From positions 1 to 41,476 of the forward strand of contig NZ_JBHOQR010000021.1 in NCBI RefSeq assembly GCF_042408815.1: a DNA stretch of 41,476 bases. The letters run 5' to 3'. Below the pieces are notes generated by a model that saw nothing but the letters and a program-made list of their open reading frames with translations, made no database searches and was not told the origin of the DNA. The DNA is from Thermoflexus sp042408815 (GTDB taxonomy: Bacteria > Chloroflexota > Anaerolineae > Thermoflexales > Thermoflexaceae). The first letter of the stretch is position 1; each line of letters opens with the position of its first letter. Positions 18,445-27,277 of the stretch are shown one piece after another. Position numbers and translations under genes: made by a program.

Positions 18445-19389
18445 ATGGTTTACATTGCTGTGGATCTCGGGGGGACGAACATCCGGGTTGCTCGCTGCAA
18501 TGCGGAGGGACAAATCCTAGCTCGGGTGGGATACCCCACCCGGGCGGAAGAGGGCGTGGAGGCGGTGATCGCCCGGATTATCCACGCGATCCAGGAGGTC
18601 TGGCCAGCGGATGAGCCGGTGGAGGCGATGGGGGTAGGCGTTCCTGGTCCCCTCGATCCACACACCGGGGTGGTGCTCACCGCGCCCAATTTGGGGTGGG
18701 AGAATGTCCCCTTGGCCGATCGCCTTCGGGACCAGTTCCACGTGCCCTGTTTTGTCGGCAACGATGCCAACCTGGCTGCGCTGGGGGAATGGCAATATGG
18801 GGCGGGTCGCGGCCATAAGCACATGGTATATCTGACGATCAGCACCGGCATTGGGGGAGGAGTCATTACCCACGGCGTGTTGCTCGAGGGCGCCCACGGG
18901 TTGGGAGCGGAATTGGGGCACATCGTGGTGGAAGCGAAAGAGGGGCCGCGCTGCGGTTGTGGGCAGATCGGGTGTCTGGAGGCCGTGGCCTCTGGGACGG
19001 CCATCGCCCGCATGGCCCAGGAGGCGTGGGCGCGGGGCGACCCTGTCCCCTGGCCGGATCCTTCTGGGGTCACGGCAAAGGATGTTGCGGAGGCCGCCGC
19101 CCGGGGAGATCCGATAGCCGGAGCCATTATGGATCGAGCGGCGTTCTATCTGGGCGTGGGGATCGCCACCTTCTGGCACATCTTCAACCCAACCCTGATC
19201 ATCCTGGGCGGCGGCGTGATGAAAGCCGGGGACTGGTTTCTGGAGAAGATCCGGACATATGCTCGGGAGCGCGCGATGACGCTGGCTTATGTGACGCCCA
19301 TTGTCCGGACTGCCCTGGGAGACCATGTCGGGCTGCTCGGGGCCCTGGCTTATGCCCGGATGCGATGCGCCCAGGGATCGCCGGCATAA
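18445..19389 (+). CDS. ROK family sugar kinase (glucokinase-like)
   Basis: This is an ATP-dependent sugar kinase of the ROK family, 314 residues. The N-terminal phosphate loop is DLGGTNIR (residues 7-14). The sugar-binding region holds GNDANLAALGEW and GTGIGGG-like TISTGIGGGVI. The ROK zinc motif is H-x(n)-CGCGQIGCLE (cysteines from about residue 170) with GAELGHIVV before it. The second nucleotide block is PTLIILGGGV. Length and motifs fit glucokinase, but ROK members also phosphorylate N-acetylated hexoses. No DNA-binding domain is present, so it is an enzyme rather than a ROK repressor. It starts 67 bases after the patatin gene and may belong to the same transcript. Confidence 0.88.
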   Translation: MVYIAVDLGGTNIRVARCNAEGQILARVGYPTRAEEGVEAVIARIIHAIQEVWPADEPVEAMGVGVPGPLDPHTGVVLTAPNLGWENVPLADRLRDQFHVPCFVGNDANLAALGEWQYGAGRGHKHMVYLTISTGIGGGVITHGVLLEGAHGLGAELGHIVVEAKEGPRCGCGQIGCLEAVASGTAIARMAQEAWARGDPVPWPDPSGVTAKDVAEAAARGDPIAGAIMDRAAFYLGVGIATFWHIFNPTLIILGGGVMKAGDWFLEKIRTYARERAMTLAYVTPIVRTALGDHVGLLGALAYARMRCAQGSPA

Positions 19390-19484
19390 CTCTCCTGCTC
19401 CGAGGGGCTTCCAGGGCCGCCGAACGCCGTCCCCCCCGGGGGTCCCAGGAGCCATGGAGGGTTATCCCGCCCCCATGAAAGGGG

Positions 19485-20075
19485 TCAGTCCTCAGGAAGC
19501 TCTTCCTGGAGCCGTTTCCAGTCCTCCGGGGTATTGATGTTGCGCCACGAACGGCCCTCCGGGTCCACCGCGTGCCAGATGGCGGGGGGAAGATAGCGCA
19601 CCCGGATCGCCGGGTAAAAGGCCAGCATCGCCCGTTGCCCGCAGGCCAGGGCAGAGGCGATGGCGTTGAGGCAGGAGGCCCGATACAGTGCGTGCAGCGG
19701 CTCCGGGCGCCCTTGGTCATCCAGCAGGACGACGGCGTCGGCTTCCCTGCGCTGCTCGAACATCCATTCCACCACCTGTGGATCCACCAGGGGCATATCG
19801 CACGCCATGGCGAAAGCCCATTCATGGCGCGCGCTCAACAGACCGGACCACAGCCCTCCCAGAGGGCCAACGGGTGGCCAGGGATCGGGGACGAGGCGAG
19901 CGTTGAGGCCCTGAAAGGGTTTAAGGTCGGGGGCGATCAAGATCACATCGTCGGAGATCGGGCGGAAGCGATCGATCAGATCGGCGATCAGCGGGCGTCC
20001 CCTCCAGTCCAGGAAGGCTTTGTTCCTTCCCATCCGGCGGCTCTGGCCGCCGGCCAGGATCAGCACGCTATACAT
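19485..20075 (-). CDS. mobA: Molybdenum cofactor guanylyltransferase MobA
   Basis: This enzyme transfers GMP from GTP to molybdopterin to make the dinucleotide cofactor, 196 residues. The nucleotidyltransferase signature LAGGQSRRMGRNKAFL lies near residues 7-22. PDPWPPVGPLGGLWSGL follows (about 63-79), and the metal-binding aspartate is in ACDMPLVDP (about 92-99). The C-terminal INTPEDW motif is typical of the family. ATG 20075 is chosen because an AAAGGAGGG site lies just upstream and the frame before it does not match the family. The leader (about 20076-20160 on the minus strand) can form two short hairpins, CGGGC-ATG-GCCCG and CTGCC-TGCG-GGCAG. With XdhC and the AOR-type enzyme it forms a scattered pterin-cofactor set. 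Confidence 0.88.
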   Translation of the reverse strand: MYSVLILAGGQSRRMGRNKAFLDWRGRPLIADLIDRFRPISDDVILIAPDLKPFQGLNARLVPDPWPPVGPLGGLWSGLLSARHEWAFAMACDMPLVDPQVVEWMFEQRREADAVVLLDDQGRPEPLHALYRASCLNAIASALACGQRAMLAFYPAIRVRYLPPAIWHAVDPEGRSWRNINTPEDWKRLQEELPED

Positions 20076-20295
20076 CGCGCCCTCCTTTTGGACCGCTGGC
20101 TTCAGCCGACACACTGCCCCGCAGGCAGGTCCGATCTCGGGCCATGCCCGATAGGGGGTATTCCTTCGGGGAGCGAGAAGTAAAGAAGGGCGCGCACTCA
20201 TGGGCGATCCCGGTTGATCCCATCGCGCTTTGGGAATGGCAGGGCACGGAACGAAGCCGCCCGCTCGACCGCCTTAAACCCTCTTGATCAACGCT

Positions 20296-20325
20296 TTGAC
20301 AGACCCGAACGGTTTTCTCTATAGT
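20296..20325 (+). promoter_or_regulatory. Strong promoter for the bactofilin gene
   Basis: TTGACA at 20296-20301 and TATAGT at 20320-20325 are separated by 18 bases. This is a near-consensus primary-sigma promoter. Transcription from about 20332 would leave a short leader ending in GAGGAGG before ATG 20356. Confidence 0.7.
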
Positions 20326-20355
20326 AGAGTATATCCATTCGTGAGGAGGCGAACA

Positions 20356-20835
20356 ATGTTCGGACGATCGAAGCCGGAGAAAGCGCCCATAGCTCCCAGG
20401 CCAGTCAGCCCGGGCACACCGGTGGAGACCGTGCTGGGCCCGACCTGCGTGGTGAAAGGTCTGCTACAGGGCGATGGGACCATTCGGGTGGAAGGCGTGT
20501 TCGAGGGCTCCATGGAGATCAGCGGCAATCTGATCATCGGCGAGAGCGCGCGGGTTCGAGCGGAAGTGCGGGCGACCAATGTCTCGGTGGCCGGCATGCT
20601 CATTGGGAAGATCCATGCCTCTGGCCGGGTGGAGATCCTTTCCACCGGAAAGGTCTGGGGGGATATCAGCGCGGGCTCTCTGGTGATCGATGAAGGCGGG
20701 TACTTCCGGGGCCAATCAGTGATGCCCGGGGCGGAGCCGGAATTCCCGATGTTGGAGGCCCCTCGCGCGGAATCGGCCGAGCGAGAAGGGAAGGTGATCG
20801 ACCTCGGCGCGCGGGAGGACCCGCAGGGCATGTAA
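20356..20835 (+). CDS. Bactofilin (polymer-forming cytoskeletal protein)
   Basis: This is a 159-residue bactofilin, a nucleotide-free cytoskeletal polymer made of a right-handed beta-helix. The core (about residues 30-125) shows the repeating short-strand pattern GDGTIRVEGVFEGSMEISGN, LIIGESARVRAEV, VAGMLIGKIHASGRVEI and VWGDISAGSLVIDEGG. It is flanked by unstructured tails: a Pro-rich N-terminal end and an acidic C-terminal end. Bactofilins form membrane-associated filaments involved in shape, polarity or peptidoglycan enzyme placement. ATG 20356 follows GAGGAGG and a strong promoter, so it is transcribed on its own or leads into purA 94 bases later. Confidence 0.88.
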   Translation: MFGRSKPEKAPIAPRPVSPGTPVETVLGPTCVVKGLLQGDGTIRVEGVFEGSMEISGNLIIGESARVRAEVRATNVSVAGMLIGKIHASGRVEILSTGKVWGDISAGSLVIDEGGYFRGQSVMPGAEPEFPMLEAPRAESAEREGKVIDLGAREDPQGM

Positions 20836-20929
20836 GCGCGAAAATCCGGGGGATGGGATGTCGAAGGCCCTCCCCCGCGGTGCAGACCCTATCCGGAATA
20901 TTGGACTCGCTTCGGCTGGAGGCAGGGTT

Positions 20930-22228
20930 ATGCCTGTGATCGCCGTGGTCGGCGCGTTGTGGGGAGATGAGGGAAAGGGCCATATCGTCGATCACCTGAG
21001 CCGCGACGCGGAGATCGTGATGCGGGTGCAGGGGGGTGATAACGCGGGCCACACAGTGGTGAACGAATACGGAACGTTCCGCCTCCATCTCGTGCCCTCC
21101 GGAGTTTTCCAGCGGGGAACCACATGCATCATCGGTGCAGGGACCGCGGTGAATCCCGATACATTGCTTCAGGAGTTGGCGGAGCTCGAGGCCGCCGGCG
21201 TGGATACCTCTCGCGTGTGGATCTCCGATCGGGCGCATCTGGTCTTCCCTTACCATCGCCAGCGGGATGAACTGGAGGAGCGCGGTCGGGGCGATCGCCC
21301 CCTGGGCACCACGCGCCGGGGCATCGGCCCGGCTTACAGCGATAAGGCCGCCCGGATCGGCTTGCGGATGGGCGATCTCCTCCATCAGGACTGGCTCCAC
21401 CGGCGCCTGCAGGAGGCATATGCGGCGATCTCCGCGCGCATAATCGCGTTGAAGGGGGACCCCCCTCCTCTGGGGGAGCTGATCGACCGGTGTGAGATGT
21501 GGCGAGAGCGCCTGAGGGATCGGATCATCGACACCATCCCGGTGCTCCAGGACGCCATCCGGCGGGATGCCCGGATCCTCCTGGAGGGGCAGCTGGGAGC
21601 GATGCGGGATCTGGACTGGGGCGTATATCCCTATGTGACCTCGTCGAACACCCTGGCTGGCTACGCGGCGGTTGGGGCGGGGATCCCACCCCATGCGATC
21701 CGGGAGGTGATTGGGGTGGTGAAAGCCTTTGCCACTGCCGTGGGGGAGGGCCCTCTCGTGACCGAGGTGCACGGGGAGCTGGCCGAACGTCTGCGGCGGG
21801 GCGGCCCTCCGGAAGGATGGGAGTTCGGGGCGACGACCGGACGCCCTCGCCGGTGCGGCTGGCCCGATGGGGTGGCGTTGCGGCACGCCGCCTGGCTGAA
21901 CGGCTTCACGGCTCTGGCCATCACCAAGCTGGATGTCTTAGATGGGCTGGAAGAAATCCCCCTCTGTGTGGGATATCGCCTCCCATCCGGGGAGATCCTC
22001 ACCCACGTCCCCGACACGCCGGTTCTGGAGCAGGTGACTCCGGTCTACGAGCGCATGCCGGGATGGTCCGGCCCTACCTCCACCGCGCGGCGGTGGCAGG
22101 ATCTCCCGGAGGCGGCGCGAGGGTATTTGCGTCGCCTGTCGGAGCTGGCCGGCGCTCCCGTGCGCTATGTCTCTGTGGGCCCTGCCCGGGACCAGATCCT
22201 GGAGATCGAAGACGGCGCGTTGCGGTAA
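20930..22228 (+). CDS. purA: Adenylosuccinate synthetase
   Basis: This enzyme joins IMP and aspartate using GTP, the first step from IMP to AMP, 432 residues. The N-terminal P-loop is GALWGDEGKGHIVDHL (catalytic Asp and Lys near residues 12-17). Other family motifs are GGDNAGHTV, PSGVFQRG, GTTRRGIGPAYSDKAARIGLR and the IMP-binding EGQLGAMRDLDWG. Also present are YPYVTSSNTLAG, the GTP-site block TTGRPRRCGWPD (about residues 301-312), and the C-terminal SVGPARDQ. ATG 20930 follows GGAGGCAGGG. The next gene is purB, which performs the following step, so the pair covers the AMP branch. Confidence 0.94.
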   Translation: MPVIAVVGALWGDEGKGHIVDHLSRDAEIVMRVQGGDNAGHTVVNEYGTFRLHLVPSGVFQRGTTCIIGAGTAVNPDTLLQELAELEAAGVDTSRVWISDRAHLVFPYHRQRDELEERGRGDRPLGTTRRGIGPAYSDKAARIGLRMGDLLHQDWLHRRLQEAYAAISARIIALKGDPPPLGELIDRCEMWRERLRDRIIDTIPVLQDAIRRDARILLEGQLGAMRDLDWGVYPYVTSSNTLAGYAAVGAGIPPHAIREVIGVVKAFATAVGEGPLVTEVHGELAERLRRGGPPEGWEFGATTGRPRRCGWPDGVALRHAAWLNGFTALAITKLDVLDGLEEIPLCVGYRLPSGEILTHVPDTPVLEQVTPVYERMPGWSGPTSTARRWQDLPEAARGYLRRLSELAGAPVRYVSVGPARDQILEIEDGALR

Positions 22229-22360
22229 GCGCGTGCTGCGCGCTGGACTCTAGGGGGAATGGGGCCTCGGGGATCAAAGCCGAACGGCGGATGTCCCGCT
22301 CTGGCTATCGCGATAGCGTGTGAGGGAAGATCCAGATTCTCCCTTAGGATGGAGCTCGGG

Positions 22361-23779
22361 ATGTTTACCCACGAGACCTTTCTTTCCCCCTTCACCTGGC
22401 GATATGGAAGCCCGGCGATGCGCCGGATCTGGTCGGAGGCCTACCGCCGGCGGCTGTGGCGTCAGGTGTGGATCGCGCTGGCCCGTGCGCAGATGGCCGC
22501 CGGCCTTGTCCGCCCGGAGCAGGTGGCCGACCTGGAGGCCCATGCCGGGGCCATCGACTTGGAGCGGGCAGAGCAGATCGAGCGGGAGATCGGGCATGAT
22601 CTCATGGCCGAGCTCCTCACGTTTGCCGAGCAGGCCCCCCAGGGTGGCCCTGTGCTCCACCTGGGCGCTACATCGGCAGACATCGAGGACAATGCCGATG
22701 CGATTCGGATTCGGGAAGCTCTGGATCTGATCGGCGATCGCCTGCAGGAGGTCCTGGAAGCACTAGCGGACGCCATCGAGCGATGGGCCGAAGTTCCTTG
22801 CATGGCCTGGACTCATCTCCAGCCGGCCGAGCCCACGACCGTGGGTTATCGCCTGGCCCTCTATGGCCAAGATCTCTTGATGGATTGGGAGGAGATCTCC
22901 CGCTGTCGGCTCGCGATCCGGGGGAAGGGCTTCAAAGGGGCAGTGGGAACCGGCGCCTCCTACGCGGCGTTGCTGGATGGGACCGGTATGACGCCTTCCC
23001 AGATGGAAGAGCGGGCGATGGCGGAGCTGGGCCTGGAGCCGTTCCGGGTGACCGGTCAGATCTATCCGCGCAAACAAGACTGGCGGGTGCTGGTAGCCCT
23101 CGCGGGGCTGGCCATGTCGCTTTACAAAATGGCGTTTGACCTCCGCCTCCTGCAATCGCCCCCCTTCGGCGAATGGTCGGAGCCCTTCGGCGCCCGTCAG
23201 GTGGGCTCCTCGGCGATGCCCTTCAAGCGTAATCCGATCCTCGCCGAGCGGATCAATGCCCTGGCTCGCTATCTGGGGTCGCTTCCCTCGATGATGTGGG
23301 AAACCGCCGCCCATTCCCTCCTGGAACGCACTCTGGACGATTCGGCGATCCGGCGGATCCTGTTGCCGGAGGCTTTCCTGGCCGCCGATGAGATCCTCCG
23401 GCTCACGCTCCATATCCTTCGAGGCATGGAAATCCACGTGGAAGCGTTGCGGCGCAATCTGGAGCGGTTCGCCCCCTTCGCCGCTCTGGAGCCGGTCCTC
23501 ATGGCGGCGGCCCGTGCGGGTGCGGATCGCCAGGCCCTCCACGCTCGCCTGCGGGATCATGCCATGGCTGCGTGGGAGGCCGTGCGGTCCGGGGCCCCCA
23601 ACCCATTGCCGGAGCGCCTGATCGCGGATCCGGAGATCACCCGCTGGCTCGCTCCCGAAACCCTCCGGCGCCTGATGGCGATCCACACCCATATCGGGGA
23701 TGCCCCGGAACGAGCACGGGCGATGGCCCAGGAGATCCGAAGGGCGATCGCTGCCCATCATCGCCCCTTCATCGGGTGA
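22361..23779 (+). CDS. purB: Adenylosuccinate lyase
   Basis: This member of the fumarase/aspartase superfamily releases fumarate from adenylosuccinate to give AMP, and also from SAICAR in the IMP pathway, 472 residues. The N-terminal region carries the first catalytic histidine block (GPVLHLGATSADIEDNAD) and the TH block (MAWTHLQPAEPTTVGYR). The superfamily signature GSSAMPFKRNP lies near residue 282. The late helical domain matches normal length. ATG 22361 has a GGAG six bases upstream; ATG 22349 is a weaker alternative. It lies 132 bases after purA. That gap contains a palindrome TATCGCGATA and no gene. Confidence 0.93.
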   Translation: MFTHETFLSPFTWRYGSPAMRRIWSEAYRRRLWRQVWIALARAQMAAGLVRPEQVADLEAHAGAIDLERAEQIEREIGHDLMAELLTFAEQAPQGGPVLHLGATSADIEDNADAIRIREALDLIGDRLQEVLEALADAIERWAEVPCMAWTHLQPAEPTTVGYRLALYGQDLLMDWEEISRCRLAIRGKGFKGAVGTGASYAALLDGTGMTPSQMEERAMAELGLEPFRVTGQIYPRKQDWRVLVALAGLAMSLYKMAFDLRLLQSPPFGEWSEPFGARQVGSSAMPFKRNPILAERINALARYLGSLPSMMWETAAHSLLERTLDDSAIRRILLPEAFLAADEILRLTLHILRGMEIHVEALRRNLERFAPFAALEPVLMAAARAGADRQALHARLRDHAMAAWEAVRSGAPNPLPERLIADPEITRWLAPETLRRLMAIHTHIGDAPERARAMAQEIRRAIAAHHRPFIG

Positions 23780-24065
23780 GCTCTGGCCAAGACAGGCCTG
23801 CCCGCAGGACCTCGGTGTTCTCTCCTTGCAGCCGGGATCCGGGCGCGGCGATCGGGCCCTCAATCATCCCACTGCATTAAACTAAACTAATGAAGGCAGA
23901 AATTCCGTCGTCCGTCTCCTCGTGGGGGCCTGGGGGAAGGGCCATCCCGCTTCCCGGGACGGAAGCCCGGCGGCGCAAGCCCCAACTCATGGCGACCTGT
24001 CATGCGGTGCATTCGACGGGCTGAAATGCAGCCCGCGGTTCAGCCGGGAAGGGAAGGGATCCGAC
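23780..24065 (+). other. GC-rich structured gap before uvrB
   Basis: This 286-base gap holds no convincing gene. An AT-rich patch with two TAAACT repeats (about 23877-23890) is followed by a segment rich in complementary blocks. One is a perfect GCTTCC-N6-GGAAGC hairpin (about 23950-23967); it may sit inside a longer GGGGC...GCCCC pairing. It could be an untranslated leader or a small RNA. It does not match the riboswitch or SRP consensus sequences I know. Confidence 0.3.
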
Positions 24066-26195
24066 ATGGAGCGCTTTCAGTTGGTGGCGCCCTTTGAACC
24101 CACCGGGGATCAACCGCAGGCCATCGAGAAGCTTGTCGAGGGTCTGCGGAAGGGCTATCGTTATCAAACGTTGCTGGGGGCGACGGGGACGGGGAAGACC
24201 TTCACCATCGCCCATGTCATCGCCCGCATCCAGAAGCCCACGCTGGTCATCAGCCACAACAAGACCCTGGCCGCGCAGCTCTACGCGGAGTTCCGTGAGT
24301 TTTTCCCTCACAACGCAGTGGAATATTTCGTCAGCTACTATGATTACTATCAGCCCGAGGCGTATATCCCCCAGACCGACACCTACATCGAGAAGGAGAC
24401 CAGCATCAATGAGGAGATTGAGCGCCTGCGCTTGGCGGCCACCCAAGCCCTGTTCACCCGGCGGGATGTGATCATCGTCGCCTCCGTTTCTTGCATCTAC
24501 GGCATCGGCAACCCCCACGATTGGGGCCAGGTGGTCATCCGCCTTCAGCGTGGCCAGGTCCGCCGCCGCGATAACCTGTTGCGCCACCTCGTGGACATCC
24601 AGTATGCGCGCAACGATGGGGATTTCCGGCGGGGAACTTTCCGGGTCCGCGGGGATACGGTGGATGTCTTTCCCGCTTATCAGGATACGGCGATTCGGAT
24701 TGAGTTCTGGGGGGATGAGATCGAGCGCCTCGTGGAGTTCGATCCGCTTACCGGGGAGATCCTCCGCCTTCATGAAACCATGGAGATCTACCCGGCCAAG
24801 CACTTCGTGACCCCTGAGGAGAAGCTGCGGCGGGCGATCGCCTCTATCGAACAGGAGTTGCATGAGCGGCTGGAGGAGCTTCGATCCCAGGGGAAGCTCC
24901 TGGAAGCGGAACGGCTCCGCCAGCGTACCCTGTATGACCTGGAGATGCTCCGCGAGGTGGGCTACTGTCACGGCATTGAGAACTACTCCCGTCATCTGGA
25001 TGGGCGGGCGCCCGGCGAGCCGCCATGGACTCTTCTGGACTACTTCCCGGATGATTTTCTGGTGGTCATTGATGAATCCCATATGACTATCCCACAGTTG
25101 CGTGGGATGTATCACGGCGATCGCTCCCGGAAGGAGACGCTGGTGGAATACGGGTTCCGTCTTCCCTCGGCGTTGGACAACCGGCCGCTCACCTTTGAGG
25201 AATTCGAACAGCGGGTCCGTCAGGTGATCTTCATGTCCGCCACCCCCGGGCCCTATGAGCTGGAGAAGTCCGAGCAGGTGGTCGAGCAGCTGATCCGCCC
25301 GACCGGCATTCTGGATCCGGTGGTGGAGGTGCGGCCGACCAAAGGACAGATCGAGGATCTCATCGGTGAGATCCGCAAACGCATCGCCCGGGGCGAACGG
25401 GCGCTGGTCACCACCCTCACGAAGCGCCTGGCGGAGGAGATCTCGGATTACCTGAACGAGATGGGGATCCGCACCCATTATCTCCATGCGGACATCGAGA
25501 CCCTGGAGCGGGTGGAGATCCTGCGGGATCTCCGGCTGGGGGTTTACGATGTGGTCGTGGGGATCAATCTGTTGCGTGAAGGGCTGGATCTCCCCGAGGT
25601 CTCCTTGGTGGCCGTCCTGGATGCCGACAAGGAGGGCTTCCTGCGCAGCGAGACGGCGCTGATCCAGACCATCGGGCGGGCGGCCCGGCATGTGAACGGG
25701 ACGGCCATCCTCTATGCGGATACGATCACCGATTCCATGCGCCGGGCGATCGAGGAAACCAATCGCAGGCGGGGGATCCAGGAAGCGTATAACCGGGCCC
25801 ACGGCATCGAGCCCCGTTCGATTGTGAAGGCCGTGCGGGATCTCACGGATCGGGTGCGGGAGATGGTGGCTGAGGAGAAGGGGGCGCCCGAACAACGATG
25901 GACGATGTCGAAGGACGAGTTGCAGCGCCTCATCCGGGCGCTGGAGAAGGAGATGAAGCGGGCCGCTCAGGCCCTGGAGTTCGAAAAGGCGGCTGCCCTA
26001 CGGGATCAGATCTTCGAACTCCGCGAACAATTGCGGATGATCGAGCTGGCGGAAACCCCACCGGAGGCCAGGCTTCGCCGGCTGGTCGAGCGGGAGTGGA
26101 TCGCAACCGAGGAGGGGGAGGAGGTCGCTCCTGGGCCGGGGAAATCCCCCCAGGCCTTCGGACGGCGAAAGGGACGATCTTCCCACCCCCGCTGA
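24066..26195 (+). CDS. uvrB: Excinuclease ABC subunit UvrB
   Basis: This is the damage-verifying helicase-like subunit of nucleotide excision repair, 709 residues. Motif I is GATGTGKTFT (about residues 38-47). The beta-hairpin that clamps DNA is in YFVSYYDYYQPEAYIPQTDT (about 92-112). Motif II is DESH (about 336), preceded by the UvrB-specific ENYSRHLDGR block. The C-terminal helicase half has LTKRLAEEISDYL, GINLLREGLDLPEV and QTIGRAARH. A UVR motif that contacts UvrA/UvrC is at about residues 612-650. The tail is 40-50 residues, Gly/Arg-rich and not conserved. ATG 24066 is chosen because MERFQLVAPFEPTGDQPQAI is the family start. The frame upstream is open but unrelated. Confidence 0.96.
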   Translation: MERFQLVAPFEPTGDQPQAIEKLVEGLRKGYRYQTLLGATGTGKTFTIAHVIARIQKPTLVISHNKTLAAQLYAEFREFFPHNAVEYFVSYYDYYQPEAYIPQTDTYIEKETSINEEIERLRLAATQALFTRRDVIIVASVSCIYGIGNPHDWGQVVIRLQRGQVRRRDNLLRHLVDIQYARNDGDFRRGTFRVRGDTVDVFPAYQDTAIRIEFWGDEIERLVEFDPLTGEILRLHETMEIYPAKHFVTPEEKLRRAIASIEQELHERLEELRSQGKLLEAERLRQRTLYDLEMLREVGYCHGIENYSRHLDGRAPGEPPWTLLDYFPDDFLVVIDESHMTIPQLRGMYHGDRSRKETLVEYGFRLPSALDNRPLTFEEFEQRVRQVIFMSATPGPYELEKSEQVVEQLIRPTGILDPVVEVRPTKGQIEDLIGEIRKRIARGERALVTTLTKRLAEEISDYLNEMGIRTHYLHADIETLERVEILRDLRLGVYDVVVGINLLREGLDLPEVSLVAVLDADKEGFLRSETALIQTIGRAARHVNGTAILYADTITDSMRRAIEETNRRRGIQEAYNRAHGIEPRSIVKAVRDLTDRVREMVAEEKGAPEQRWTMSKDELQRLIRALEKEMKRAAQALEFEKAAALRDQIFELREQLRMIELAETPPEARLRRLVEREWIATEEGEEVAPGPGKSPQAFGRRKGRSSHPR

Positions 26196-26301
26196 GCGCT
26201 CGATCGTTCGAGGTTGGAGGGCCGCCACGGATGGCCTCCAAACGGGAACATCCCTTCAGGCGGATCAGGCCCACTTCACCTGGGATTCCGGCACAACGGC
26301 T

Positions 26302-27252
26302 ATGGATCGCTCCAGACGCGTCATGATCATCTACAATCCGACCGCTGGCCCCCGGGAGATGCTTGGGGAGGTCCAGGCGGTGGCCCGTAAATGGCAGGAG
26401 GAGCGCGGATGGTCGGTCCTCCTGCGGATCACGGAGCGTCCAGGAATGGCTACCGATCTGGCCCACGAGGCCGCCCTGGAGGGATTCGAATGGGTGATCG
26501 CCGCGGGGGGAGATGGCACCGTCAACGAGGTGGCGAACGGCCTGGTCGGAATGCCGGCCGCTCTGGGCGTCCTGCCGGTGGGAACCGGCAATGTATGGGC
26601 TCGGCAGCTGGGCCTCCCGGTTTACCCTCTCGTCCATCCGCTTCGGATTCAGGTGGCTGCGCATCTCCTGGAGGCCGCGCGGGAACATACAATTGACGTG
26701 GGGAGGGCCAACGGTCGTTACTTCCTTCTGTGGGCGGGCATCGGTCTGGACGCCCAGGTGGCGCAGCATATGGAACCCCGGACCCGGAACACCAAGCGTT
26801 TGGGGGCCCTGGCTTACCTGATTGCCGCTGCCATGATCGCCAGGGATTTCCCGGCCATGCGGGCCACGGTCATCGTGGATGGCCGCCGCCGGGTGAAGGG
26901 GCGCACCCTGGTGGTTCTGGTAGCGAATGCCCAGCTATATGGAGGCCTGGTGCGCATCGCCCCCCAGGCCATGCTGGACGATGGCTATCTCAACATTTGC
27001 GTGTTTCGAGGGATGGGGCTGCCGTGGGCGGTCCGCCATTTCTTCAATGTCTTCGGGGGGCGCCATCTCCAGGATCCGGCGGTCAAATTCTTCGTCGGAC
27101 GTCGTGTGGTCGTCGAGACCCGCCCGGTCGTCCCGGTCCAGGTGGATGGGGAACCCATTGGCTATACCCCCATGGCCTTCGAGGTCGTCCCCCGATCCCT
27201 TCGAATCCTGGTTCCACCGACTGCCCCTGCGAGCCTGTTTCAGGAGTCATAA
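26302..27252 (+). CDS. Diacylglycerol kinase family lipid kinase (YegS/DgkB-like)
   Basis: This is a soluble lipid kinase of the DAGK_cat superfamily, 316 residues. The N-terminal IIYNPTAGPRE motif, the nucleotide loop AAGGDGTVNEVANGL (about residues 66-80) and LPVGTGNVWARQLG (about 92-105) mark the catalytic domain. The C-terminal beta-sandwich contains VLVANAQLYGGLVRIAPQAMLDDG, which provides metal-binding aspartates, and a final VQVDGEPIG motif. It may phosphorylate diacylglycerol or a related lipid in phospholipid turnover. The start at 26302 lacks a strong ribosome site. It ends 25 bases from the convergent aroA stop. Confidence 0.85.
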   Translation: MDRSRRVMIIYNPTAGPREMLGEVQAVARKWQEERGWSVLLRITERPGMATDLAHEAALEGFEWVIAAGGDGTVNEVANGLVGMPAALGVLPVGTGNVWARQLGLPVYPLVHPLRIQVAAHLLEAAREHTIDVGRANGRYFLLWAGIGLDAQVAQHMEPRTRNTKRLGALAYLIAAAMIARDFPAMRATVIVDGRRRVKGRTLVVLVANAQLYGGLVRIAPQAMLDDGYLNICVFRGMGLPWAVRHFFNVFGGRHLQDPAVKFFVGRRVVVETRPVVPVQVDGEPIGYTPMAFEVVPRSLRILVPPTAPASLFQES

Positions 27253-27277
27253 CTCCTCTTCCCGGGCGCTCGCACCC

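Noticed and set aside
20076..20170. A cobalamin riboswitch suggested by ACACTGCCCCGCA in the mobA/bactofilin gap
   Set aside because: The other conserved cobalamin boxes are absent and neither flanking gene fits B12 control.
23882..24065. A small signal recognition particle RNA in the uvrB leader
   Set aside because: The conserved apical GGAAGG..AGCA motif is missing.
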